DNA from: JBMNUM01 sp050946275
GTDB taxonomy: Bacteria; Actinomycetota; Coriobacteriia; Coriobacteriales; CADBOM01
Assembly (NCBI GenBank): GCA_050946275.1
Contig: JBMNUM010000008.1
Location: 1 to 64,000 of the forward strand
DNA length: 64,000 nt
Reading direction: 5' to 3'
Part shown: positions 16,179 to 24,175 of the stretch, in pieces
Numbering within the stretch: position 1 is the first letter of the stretch
Layout: the number at the start of each line of letters is the position of its first letter
Notes under the pieces: model-generated
Seen by the model: only the letters and a program-made list of their open reading frames with translations
Told to the model about the DNA's origin: nothing
Databases searched by the model: none
Made by a program: the position numbers and the translations under genes

Positions 16179-16202
16179 GGTGTGTCCTCTCTTCGCGGCG
16201 GG

Positions 16203-16235
16203 AAGACCTGACAAAGAATCCCGCCTTGTTTGACA
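16203..16235. repeat. TGACAAA-bounded intergenic repeat
   Basis: CCTGACAAAGAATCCCGCC followed by TTGTTTGACA lies between hit and xseB. Similar CTGTCAAACAGCCCCGCCTT is at 59531 and TTGACAAGCAATCCCGCC at about 42260. These are members of a loose intergenic repeat family; pairing here is imperfect. Confidence 0.4.
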
Positions 16236-16240
16236 TGCTT

Positions 16241-16492
16241 TTAGCTGAGCGTCGAGTCGACGGCGTCGGAAGATTCCGGCTCGATCTCGCCGAGGAGCAC
16301 GGTGACCTTCTGCTCCGCGTCGGCGATCTTGCCCTGGAGCGCGCGCAGCAGCGCCACGCCCCGCTCGTACTGCACGAGGCTCTGCTCGAGTTCGAGCTGA
16401 CCTCCCTCGAGTGCGCGGATGATGCCCTCGAGCTCGGCGAGGCCCTCGTTGAACGTCACGTCGGCGGGCGACTTGACCTGCTGATCACTCAT
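16241..16492 (-). CDS. xseB: Exodeoxyribonuclease VII small subunit
   Basis: 83 residues, the usual size of XseB, which forms helical bundles with XseA for single-stranded DNA degradation. The family sequence TFNEGLAELEGIIRALEGGQ is near the start, followed by a second helix YERGVALLRALQGKIADAEQ. The start is ATG with GGAGG upstream and overlaps the xseA stop by 8 nt. The longer open frame upstream lies inside xseA and is not coding. Confidence 0.95.
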   Translation of the reverse strand: MSDQQVKSPADVTFNEGLAELEGIIRALEGGQLELEQSLVQYERGVALLRALQGKIADAEQKVTVLLGEIEPESSDAVDSTLS

Positions 16493-18059
16493 CGTTTCCT
16501 CCATTTCGGATATCCTCTTGCGAGATTTGCTCCACCGTGCAGGCGAGGCGGCCGTCGCCCACCTGCACGCTGATGTTGTCCTTCTCCTGCACATCCTGCA
16601 CGCTTGCGACCACGTGCCCGCCCTCGTCGTAGGCGATGGCATAGCCCCTTGAGAGAATGGAGAGGGGCGAAAGGTCCTCGAGGCGGGCGGCCGACACGGC
16701 GAGGGAAGCGCGGCTAGCGTCGAGCAGATGCGAGCCGATTCCCTGCATACTGGTCCTGGCGCGCTCGAGGGCACCCCTGTTCGCGGCGATGGCGTTGGGT
16801 ATCGCGGCTGTCAGGCGCTGGGATGCAAGGCCGAGCGCCGCCCTATGAGACGAGATCATGCCCGGCAGAGCCCGGGCAAGCTGATCGGCATCGACATCGA
16901 GCCGCATGGCGTAACCCGAGAGCAGGAAGTTCGGGTCGGTGAAGACCGGACGGGAGGCATAGTGCGCGAGCGTCGCCTTCCCCTGCTGCACGCGCGAGAC
17001 GAGCGCATTCGACATGCGCTGGGAATTCTGCTGCAGCACGGCGTCGATCTGCCGGATGTCGGCCGCCGAGGCTTCAGCCGCAGCCGTGGGCGTCGAGCAG
17101 CGCAGATCGCCGACCATGTCGGCAATCGAGTTATCGGGTTCGTGGCCGATACCGGTGACCACCGGCTTGCGGCAGGCAGCGACGGCGCGGGCGACCCGCT
17201 CGTCGTTGAACGGCATGAGGTCCTCGTAGGAGCCGCCGCCGCGCACGAGCAGGATGATCTCGCAGTCGGAGGCATCGGCGACCTGGAGCCCGTGAACGAT
17301 CGCATCGGGAGCACCGTCCCCCTCGACGGGAACACCCGCCACGTAGACCTCGACCTGCGGGGAGCGCCTGCGTAGCGTCCGCAGCACATCGTGCACGGCC
17401 TTGCCGCGCGGCGATGTCACAACCGCTATCTTGGTCGCGAGCTGGGGAATCGGTTTCTTGCGCTCGGGGGCCATGAGGCCCTCGGCCTGCAACTTGCGCG
17501 CGAGCTCCGCGACCTTCATGCGCAAATCGCCCTCGCCGGCCATCTTGATCGAGCGAGCGACGAAGTTCATGCGGCCCTTGGCGGCATACAGGGAGAACGA
17601 CCCGCTGATCTGCACGAGCATTCCCTTGCGCAGCTGCAGGCCGCTGCGCGAGAAATCGTTCTTCCAGATAAGGCACGGCAGTGCGCAATTGCTGTCGGTG
17701 ATCGTGAAGTACACGGCCTTGTAGCCGGGCTTGTCGGAGAACTCGGAGACCTCGCCCTCGATGCTCACGCGGACGGCCTCGAGCTGACCTTTCGCTATCT
17801 GCAGCGCCTGCGACACCGAAAGCACCTTCGGTTTCGCGCCCTCCCGCGCCGCCTGCGCCCGAGCGGCAGCCTCACGCTCAGCAGCCTCGCGAGCAGCGGC
17901 TTCACGAGCGGCTTGCTCGCGCGCGGCAGCTTCGGCGGCACGCTCGGCGGCTCCCCCGTCGGAGACAGGCTGAGCCACGTCGATCACGGTCGCCTCGGAG
18001 TCGGCGGAGAGATCGAAGAGCGTCCCTCCGGCAAAATCGTTGTTCGCGTCTCTTTTCAT
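16485..18059 (-). CDS. xseA: Exodeoxyribonuclease VII large subunit
   Basis: About 524 residues. After an acidic start, residues 30-75 are an Ala/Arg/Glu-rich helical tract not found in most XseA. An OB-fold follows (LSVSQALQIAKGQLEAVRVSIEGEVSEF). The nuclease core has VVTSPRGKAVHDVL and LLVRGGGSYEDLMPFNDE. The long C-terminal helices bind XseB. The ATG chosen (MKRDANND) has no clear Shine-Dalgarno. A TTG 11 codons upstream is possible but less likely. Confidence 0.95.
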   Translation of the reverse strand: MKRDANNDFAGGTLFDLSADSEATVIDVAQPVSDGGAAERAAEAAAREQAAREAAAREAAEREAAARAQAAREGAKPKVLSVSQALQIAKGQLEAVRVSIEGEVSEFSDKPGYKAVYFTITDSNCALPCLIWKNDFSRSGLQLRKGMLVQISGSFSLYAAKGRMNFVARSIKMAGEGDLRMKVAELARKLQAEGLMAPERKKPIPQLATKIAVVTSPRGKAVHDVLRTLRRRSPQVEVYVAGVPVEGDGAPDAIVHGLQVADASDCEIILLVRGGGSYEDLMPFNDERVARAVAACRKPVVTGIGHEPDNSIADMVGDLRCSTPTAAAEASAADIRQIDAVLQQNSQRMSNALVSRVQQGKATLAHYASRPVFTDPNFLLSGYAMRLDVDADQLARALPGMISSHRAALGLASQRLTAAIPNAIAANRGALERARTSMQGIGSHLLDASRASLAVSAARLEDLSPLSILSRGYAIAYDEGGHVVASVQDVQEKDNISVQVGDGRLACTVEQISQEDIRNGGNDE

Positions 18060-18110
18060 AGGAGCAATTCTAGCGCAACCGGCCCAGCTCAAGGCACGCG
18101 GCCATCAGCC

Positions 18111-18779
18111 CTAATCCCTGGTCATGCCGATGAAGTAGAGGAGCTGGAGCAGGGATGCGAGCGCGGCCGCAACGTAGGTGAACGCGGCCGAGCGCAGAAC
18201 CGCCGCGGCGCCGTCGTTCTGCTCATGGGAGAGCGGGAACGACCCCTGGATGGCCCTGAGGGCGCGCCCGGAAGCATCGAACTCGACCGGAAGCGTCACG
18301 AGCTGGAACAGCACGACGCACGCGTACATGATGATCGCCGCCCACACGAGGCCGATCATGTTCATGAAGAAGCCGATGAAAAGCAGGAATATCCAGATGT
18401 TCGAGGCCATCGAGGCGATGGGCAGGATGGCCTTTCGCACCTTGATCGGAGTATAGCCCGTCGCATGCTGGATCGCATGTCCCGCCTCGTGACAGGCAAT
18501 CGCCGTCGCGGCGACCGTGCGACCACCGTAGACATCCCGCGACAGGTGCAACGTGTTCGTGCGCGGATCGTAGTTGTCGCTCAGCTGGCCGGAGATCATG
18601 TCGATGTCCACGCCGTACAACCCGTTGCTGTCGAGCATCCTGCGAGCCGCCTCGGCGCCGGTCATGCCTGAGGAGATGGGGACCCTCGACCACTTCGCGT
18701 AGGTACGCTTGATCCACGCCTGCGACCCAAGGCCCAGCACCAGCGCGATCAGGATGACCGAAAGATAACCGATAGACAT
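18111..18779 (-). CDS. YugP-type membrane zinc metallopeptidase
   Basis: 222 residues. An N-terminal membrane helix, then the zinc motif HEAGHAIQHATGY (HExxH) after ACLTHL-like family text: SGQLSDNYDPRTNTLHLSRDVY, then C-terminal membrane helices. This matches the PF04298 family of unknown substrate. ATG is used because GAGGAG lies 8 nt upstream; a GTG three codons earlier is possible. It is 51 nt upstream of xseA on the same strand. Confidence 0.92.
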   Translation of the reverse strand: MSIGYLSVILIALVLGLGSQAWIKRTYAKWSRVPISSGMTGAEAARRMLDSNGLYGVDIDMISGQLSDNYDPRTNTLHLSRDVYGGRTVAATAIACHEAGHAIQHATGYTPIKVRKAILPIASMASNIWIFLLFIGFFMNMIGLVWAAIIMYACVVLFQLVTLPVEFDASGRALRAIQGSFPLSHEQNDGAAAVLRSAAFTYVAAALASLLQLLYFIGMTRD

Positions 18780-18953
18780 ATCACTCACTCCTCGTTCGGC
18801 AGCGTTGTCGTCGTTTCATGCGGATATTTCGCGCCGCCTCTTTTGTCTACCCTATTTGTAGCATATTCATATGAAGGCCTGGTGGACAGACGCAGTCGGA
18901 TGACGCTGAAGCGAGATGGCTTGCGCCTGTCGCCCCGTGTCCCGGACCGCAGA

Positions 18954-20099
18954 CTACTCGACGGGAACCGCCACGATGGTGCCGTTCTCGACCTTGAGCA
19001 TCTCGCGGCCCTCGAGCAGGCCGACGAGCTCGCGCCCGACGATCTCGTAGCGCCAGCCCTCGAGCAGGTCGAGACCCTCGCGCTCGCCGGAGGCCAGCGC
19101 GGCCAAATCGTCGTGGACGGCCAGCACCTGGGGTGCGAGGTCGTGCTCCTTCGCGCGCACGCGGACGAGCCCCATCAGCATATCGGCGAGAGCATCCGAC
19201 CCGTTGTTCGCATGCTTCTTCTTGCTCTTGACCGGCCAAGTCTCGGGAGCCGCCTCCTTTCCGCGCTCGATGAGGTGCACGAGGTCCTTCGCCATGGAGG
19301 AGGTGAGCTTCTCGCGCGTGCCGCGAATGCGGTACAGCTCGGACGTGGAGGTGGGCTCCACACGGCTGATCTCGACGACGAGCTCATCGGGCAGCACCCA
19401 TCTGCGGGGGATATCCCTGCGCGCGGCGATGCGCTCGCGCCAGATCGCGATGCTCTGCACGTGCACGAGCTTTCGGCGCGGAAGGGAATTCGCCTTCTTC
19501 ACCTTATGCCAGAGCTCCGACTCGGGCTTCTCGAACGTGGCCGGGTCGCTCATCGCCGCGAACTCGGCATCGAGCCAGTGCATCCTGCCGCGCTCCTCGA
19601 GGCGCTCGCGCATCTTGTCGTACATCGGAAGCAGATAGCGGACATCGTCGAGCGAGTAGTCGATCTGCCTGTTCGAGAGGGGGCGCAGCGTCCAGTCGGT
19701 GAGCGAGTCGAGCTTCTTGAGCTTCACGCCGCAGAAGGTCTCGACCGCCGTGCCATACCCCACCTGTTGCGGCATGCCGAGCAACGGCGCCGCGCTTTGC
19801 GTGTCGAACACGGGCGATGCTGCGACGCCGCAATAGCTGAAGATGAGCTCGCGGTCCTGCTTGCCCGCATGGAACACCTTGACGGTTCGCTCGTCGGTCA
19901 GGATGGGGGCGAGCGCCTTCAGGTTCTTCACGCTCAGCGGGTCGATGATGAACTCCTCGTCATCGGTCGCACATTGGACGAGGCACAGAAGCGGATGGTA
20001 GGTCTTGTCGCGCATGAACTCCGTATCGATTGCCAGAGCCCTGCAGCCAGCTATCTTATCCAGCATCTGCTGGAGGTCTTGGTCGTTTGTTATGAGCAC
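18954..20099 (-). CDS. rnd: Ribonuclease D
   Basis: 381 residues. A DEDD 3'-5' exonuclease domain comes first: ALAIDTEFMRD, VKVFHAGKQDRELIF, then YSLDDVRYLLPMYDKM with the third and fourth acidic/Tyr residues. An HRDC domain and a second C-terminal helical region follow (LVHVQSIAIWRERIAARRDIPRRWVLPDE). It trims tRNA 3' ends and other RNAs. The start ATG is at the edge of a short divergent promoter region shared with the lipid kinase gene. Confidence 0.93.
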   Translation of the reverse strand: MLITNDQDLQQMLDKIAGCRALAIDTEFMRDKTYHPLLCLVQCATDDEEFIIDPLSVKNLKALAPILTDERTVKVFHAGKQDRELIFSYCGVAASPVFDTQSAAPLLGMPQQVGYGTAVETFCGVKLKKLDSLTDWTLRPLSNRQIDYSLDDVRYLLPMYDKMRERLEERGRMHWLDAEFAAMSDPATFEKPESELWHKVKKANSLPRRKLVHVQSIAIWRERIAARRDIPRRWVLPDELVVEISRVEPTSTSELYRIRGTREKLTSSMAKDLVHLIERGKEAAPETWPVKSKKKHANNGSDALADMLMGLVRVRAKEHDLAPQVLAVHDDLAALASGEREGLDLLEGWRYEIVGRELVGLLEGREMLKVENGTIVAVPVE

Positions 20100-20159
20100 T
20101 TCGTATTCTCCGAGTATGGTTTAGGTGCTACCATCTTAGCTGAAAAGAGAGGGCGGTTT

Positions 20160-21107
20160 ATGAGACTCCTGGTCATCAACAACAAAAGCTCGGGACTCGG
20201 CGATAATGCCATCTACGACTTCCTGAGAATCATCATCTCGGAAGGCGACGAAGCGGTTATCCGCACCGTGTCGCCTGGTTGCAAGATGGAAACGCTTGTC
20301 GCCGATGCCGAGTCATTCGATTTTGTCGTCGCTTCCGGCGGTGACGGAACAGTCACATCCGTGTGCTATGCGTTGAGGTACCGCGACGTGCCGGTCCTCC
20401 CCTTCCCCGCGGGCACGGGCAATCTGCTGAGCACGAACCTCAGCAGCCCCACCGAGCCGCGCGCGATCGCCGAGATGGCGAAGGCACGCAACATCGAGCA
20501 GTACGACCTCGCCGAGCTGGAGTTCACCGACGAGTCCGGCGAGCACCGCATCGAGGGCTTTTCCATCATGGCGGGCGCGGGCTACGACGCGATGATCATG
20601 GGCGGCGCCAATGGCTACAAGAGCATGTTCGGCCAGGGCGCGTACTATCTCTCGGCTCTCATGACGGAGCGGCCGCAAAAGGCCAAGATCACGCTCACCA
20701 TCGACGGGGAGAGATACACGACCTCCGGCATCGCCGTGATACTCGTGAACTTCGCGAAGATCTCGCCCGACCTCGCGGTCACGCATGTCAACGACGCGCA
20801 GGATGGCTTGCTCGAGGCCGTCGTCCTCAAGGCCGACAGGCGGCTGCAGCTCGCCCCCGCGCTCTTCGCCGCATTCCTCGACAGGCGCGGGCAGCACCCG
20901 TCGCGCACCGATGCGATGGAGATCTACGCCGGGCACGAGATAGAAATCGAGGCGAGCCCCGCGTTGCCCATCCAGTTCGACGGCGAGATCGCCCATGCGA
21001 TGACGCCGATGCGCGCACGCAGCCTCCCGAAGGCGCTGACCGCCATCATCGACGAGGAGGAAATCGCCCGTCTTCAGATGCTCAAGGAGCTGGACGGCGA
21101 GGAATAG
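20160..21107 (+). CDS. Diacylglycerol/lipid kinase family protein
   Basis: 315 residues. Nucleotide-binding motif VVASGGDGTVTSVCYAL and FPAGTGNLLS are those of the DagK/YegS/BmrU family, which phosphorylates diacylglycerol or related lipids at the membrane. A C-terminal beta-sandwich half has GFSIMAGAGYDAMIM. The frame stays open far upstream across rnd on the other strand, but ATG at 20160 follows AGAGGG and begins the family's usual MRLLVINNKSSG. Which lipid it uses is unknown. Confidence 0.9.
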   Translation: MRLLVINNKSSGLGDNAIYDFLRIIISEGDEAVIRTVSPGCKMETLVADAESFDFVVASGGDGTVTSVCYALRYRDVPVLPFPAGTGNLLSTNLSSPTEPRAIAEMAKARNIEQYDLAELEFTDESGEHRIEGFSIMAGAGYDAMIMGGANGYKSMFGQGAYYLSALMTERPQKAKITLTIDGERYTTSGIAVILVNFAKISPDLAVTHVNDAQDGLLEAVVLKADRRLQLAPALFAAFLDRRGQHPSRTDAMEIYAGHEIEIEASPALPIQFDGEIAHAMTPMRARSLPKALTAIIDEEEIARLQMLKELDGEE

Positions 21108-21110
21108 ACT

Positions 21111-21270
21111 CCGGCCGGATGCCCCTCCCGAGGAATTGCGGAGCAGTGATTTCGCGCAGGTGATGCGTTTAACGAGGACTAAAGAACGCCGAAGGCGTTC
21201 CCTCCGCAGCTGCATCACCGGAGCGAAATCACGTTTTGCGAAACCTTCCTCGGGAGGGGCATCCGGCTGG
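21111..21270. repeat. Palindromic repeat element, copy 2 (110-nt core with 21-bp arms)
   Basis: The arms 21115-21135 and 21246-21266 are a perfect 21-bp inverted repeat, with further partly wobble-paired bases outside. They flank a 110-nt core (21136-21245) that is 107/110 identical to the core at 3110-3219. The arm sequences share nothing with copy 1. The left arm begins a few nt after the lipid-kinase stop. The right arm lies 16 nt from the stop of the convergent deacylase gene. Confidence 0.9.
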
Positions 21271-21282
21271 AGCCTATTCTTG

Positions 21283-21765
21283 CTACCAGACGGTGAGATC
21301 GGCTTGCTTGAGGTCAATCATGGTGGCGAGGTCCGTCGGCGACACCTCCACCTGCGCTCCGATGCGCCCAGCCGAGAAGTAGATGGTGTCGAAGAGCTCG
21401 GCCGTCTCGTCGATGACGGTGGCGAATTGCTTCTTCATGCCGATGGGAGAGCATCCGCCGTGCACGTAGCCGGTTAGGGGGAGCAACTCCTTCGACTTGA
21501 TCATCGCCACCGACTTCTCGCCCACCGCATGCGCCGCCTTCTTGAGATCGAGCGACTCGGCGACGGGAATCATGAACACGTAGTGATCGCCTGATTTCGC
21601 CACGGTAACGAGCGTCTTGAACACGCGCTCGGGCTCGATGCCCAAAATCTCAGCGACCTCGACACCCGAAGGTGCCCCATCTGTCTCGAACGTGCGCCAC
21701 TCATAGTCGACGCCATGGGCATCGAGCAGCCGCATTACGTTCGTCTTCTCCTCCTGACCGCCCAT
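21283..21765 (-). CDS. ybaK: Cys-tRNA(Pro)/aminoacyl-tRNA deacylase (YbaK/EbsC family)
   Basis: 160 residues of the YbaK editing fold. Family features include TNVMRLLDAHGVDYEWRTFE, GIEPERVFKTLVTVAKSG, LPLTGYVHGGCSPIGMKKQF and the C-terminal SAGRIGAQVEVSPTDL. It hydrolyses mischarged Cys-tRNA(Pro). The ATG lies 1 nt after the stop of the zinc-ribbon gene, so translation is probably coupled. Confidence 0.93.
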   Translation of the reverse strand: MGGQEEKTNVMRLLDAHGVDYEWRTFETDGAPSGVEVAEILGIEPERVFKTLVTVAKSGDHYVFMIPVAESLDLKKAAHAVGEKSVAMIKSKELLPLTGYVHGGCSPIGMKKQFATVIDETAELFDTIYFSAGRIGAQVEVSPTDLATMIDLKQADLTVW

Positions 21766-21766
21766 G

Positions 21767-23917
21767 CTAGAACGCCGACCCCTCCCGGTTGAAGATGCTG
21801 CGATGGCCGTTGAAGGGCGACCACGGCGCGTTCTCGAAGCTGGGGGCGTTGTCGAAGCCGGCTTCCGGCTCGATGGTCGACTGCCCATCCGGGCCGTTCG
21901 TCGCGCCGCCGTCCGAGCCATCCTCCAGGCCGCCGTCCGTGGCCTCGCCCTCGATGGCGCCGTCGGACCCGTACTGGCTGTCATCCGACGCGTCGCCGCC
22001 AGTGGAGTCGGCCGCGTCCTGGGCCTGCTGCCCGGCGGCATCGTCCTGCTGGGCGTCGGCGGCGGGCTCGACCGGCTCCGCCTCATCGCCCTTCGTAAGC
22101 GTCACGTTCTTGAACTCCATGGTGGGCGCATCGGTGAACCCGAGCGTCGAAAGGGCGCTGTCGAGATAGACCGTTCCCGAGATGGTGAGCGACTCGCCGT
22201 CGCCGAACGAGCCGGTGAACGCCATCGTCCCCGGAGCATCCCCGACAGCGGCCTCCACCGTTCCATCGCGGTGCACGGTTCCAGAGAAGCTTCCCTCCAT
22301 CTCGCGCGACCCGAAGAGCCCAGAACCTTCCTTCTCCCAGGTGAACGTGCCCTTGAACGAGCCCGTCTCGTTGTCGACGCTGCGGATCGTGAACGACTTG
22401 AGCCGCGAGTCATCCATTCCGTATGAGCCGACGATATGCTGGAAGCTCGAGGTGAGGTTGCTCGTGTCGGCGACGGTGCGCTTCCACGCATCGTTAGAGA
22501 ACTCGTAGGCGAGCTTGATCTCGCCGGATTCGGTGAACCACCAGCGATTGCCCGATGCCTCGGCGCGCTTCTGCTCCAGCGAGCAGGTCTGCGACGCCTG
22601 GTCGAACGTCGGGTTCGCATCATAGATACCGTATTCGGCATCCTGCGAGATGCCCCGAACCGCCCGCACATCATGCGATGCGACCTCGAGCGTGTAATCC
22701 TCGGCGTTATCCGTGTCGGGATACACGAGGATGACATGATCCGACTCCGAGAAGAAGCGGTTCTCGAGCAGCGCCGTCGCCTCGATCTTGAGGCCATCCT
22801 CATCGGCGGTCCGCTCATCGATGTTCAGGTTCTTCAGGTCGTAGGACTCCTCGGCGACGTACATATCGGAGGCGCGACCGGCCATGAACTCGGTGTCGTG
22901 CAGCAGCGTCTGGCGCACCTCGTCGTCGGAGACGGCGTGCGCCGGCCAGACAACTACGAACATGTAGACGCCCGCGGCGATTACCGCCGCAACGATCACG
23001 ATCACGAGCGCGATGATGCCCTTGCGGCGCCTGCGCCCGAACGACTCGCCCTCGCCGTCGCGCGCGCCGTGGAGCTCCTTGCCCGCAGAGCGCTTCCGGT
23101 TGTCCTCCATACCCTCGATGGGGAACTCCATGCCGCCCGTGTCGTAGAGCGAGCCGAGCGCGTCGAGCGCACCGGAGCTCGCGAGCGGGTCGATGTCCAT
23201 CCTCATGTTCTTGTCGGGATCCGAGCCGGCGCCATCGTGCGCGGGTTTCGCGGCCGTGGGGAACTCCGAGCCGAGGAGTTCGGTCGCGTCCTCTGCCGCA
23301 ACCGCGGGCTCGACGGCCGGAGCTGGCTCGGCCGGAGGCTCATCGGGGGTCACGGCGTCGGCGGCGGGCGGCTCGGCGGGAACCGGAGCGTCGACCGGCT
23401 CGGTTGCCGGCGAACCGCTGCCTATGGCGTCGAGCGCGGCATCGACCGTTTCGGCGAGCGCCGCTGGCTCCGCGACCTCCCCGACTTCCGCGCTCTCGAC
23501 GGCGTGGATGACCTCGTCGGGCGTCAGGTCGATGATTCCCTGCTTGGAGGGCATGACGTGCGCCGGCTCCGCCAGGGCGGCCTCCCGTGCCGCGCCCCTC
23601 ACCGCAGTGGGGTCGTTCGAGCCGAGGCGGCCCGTCTCATCCGGGTCGTCGAAGATGTACTCGCCGCCGAAGACGAGCACCTCGGTGCCCTCCGCGGGAG
23701 CATCGCCGGCGGGCACCCTCACCATCGTGGGATCCTCGGAGCCGATCATCTGCGTGCTGTCGGGGCCCGCATCGTTGCCGGAAGCGCCCACATGGCCTTT
23801 CGGCGGCGCGCCGTGGAACTCGACCCACATCTCGTCATCGGGGATGACGGGCTTGCCGCACGAAGGGCAGACGGACTCCTCGTCCAGCAGCTGCATTCCG
23901 CAATCGGGACAAAGCAT
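21767..23917 (-). CDS. Zinc-ribbon, single-span membrane protein with large extracellular part
   Basis: 716 residues, not a recognised enzyme. It starts with a zinc ribbon, MLCPDCGMQL...VCPSCGKP (C3, C6, C18, C21). A disordered Ala/Pro/Glu/Asp-rich stretch of about 270 residues follows. After a basic patch (FGRRRRKG) comes one transmembrane helix, IIALVIVIVAAVIAAGVYMFVV (about 305-325). The outside part has beta-type domains (about 330-640) and an acidic, Gln/Ser/Gly-rich tail. ATG at 23917 is chosen because of the upstream GAGGAGG. Proteins with this zinc-ribbon/linker/TM plan are common in Gram-positives but their roles vary. Confidence 0.75.
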   Translation of the reverse strand: MLCPDCGMQLLDEESVCPSCGKPVIPDDEMWVEFHGAPPKGHVGASGNDAGPDSTQMIGSEDPTMVRVPAGDAPAEGTEVLVFGGEYIFDDPDETGRLGSNDPTAVRGAAREAALAEPAHVMPSKQGIIDLTPDEVIHAVESAEVGEVAEPAALAETVDAALDAIGSGSPATEPVDAPVPAEPPAADAVTPDEPPAEPAPAVEPAVAAEDATELLGSEFPTAAKPAHDGAGSDPDKNMRMDIDPLASSGALDALGSLYDTGGMEFPIEGMEDNRKRSAGKELHGARDGEGESFGRRRRKGIIALVIVIVAAVIAAGVYMFVVVWPAHAVSDDEVRQTLLHDTEFMAGRASDMYVAEESYDLKNLNIDERTADEDGLKIEATALLENRFFSESDHVILVYPDTDNAEDYTLEVASHDVRAVRGISQDAEYGIYDANPTFDQASQTCSLEQKRAEASGNRWWFTESGEIKLAYEFSNDAWKRTVADTSNLTSSFQHIVGSYGMDDSRLKSFTIRSVDNETGSFKGTFTWEKEGSGLFGSREMEGSFSGTVHRDGTVEAAVGDAPGTMAFTGSFGDGESLTISGTVYLDSALSTLGFTDAPTMEFKNVTLTKGDEAEPVEPAADAQQDDAAGQQAQDAADSTGGDASDDSQYGSDGAIEGEATDGGLEDGSDGGATNGPDGQSTIEPEAGFDNAPSFENAPWSPFNGHRSIFNREGSAF

Positions 23918-24175
23918 CGGCCCTCCTCTCGCCAACCCGCCTTGAACATCCGATGCGTAAATTGTACGGCATCGGGGAAGGAGCGGCAGGCACGGGAACG
24001 GCATGGTGCGCCAGACGCAAAAGGAGCCAATGCGTATAACAATGCGCATATCTGTACTACAACTAACCGGGGGACTCTGCCCCGTGGAATACGGAACACA
24101 AACGAGAGGAGTTAACACGACGGCCACTGGGAGGGCGAGCGCACCAGCAGAACCGGCGGGCGAGGGTGCGGGGCG

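Noticed and set aside
18843..20159. Upstream extension of the lipid kinase frame
   Set aside because: It runs opposite rnd through its catalytic motifs. The kinase family start and a Shine-Dalgarno are at 20160.
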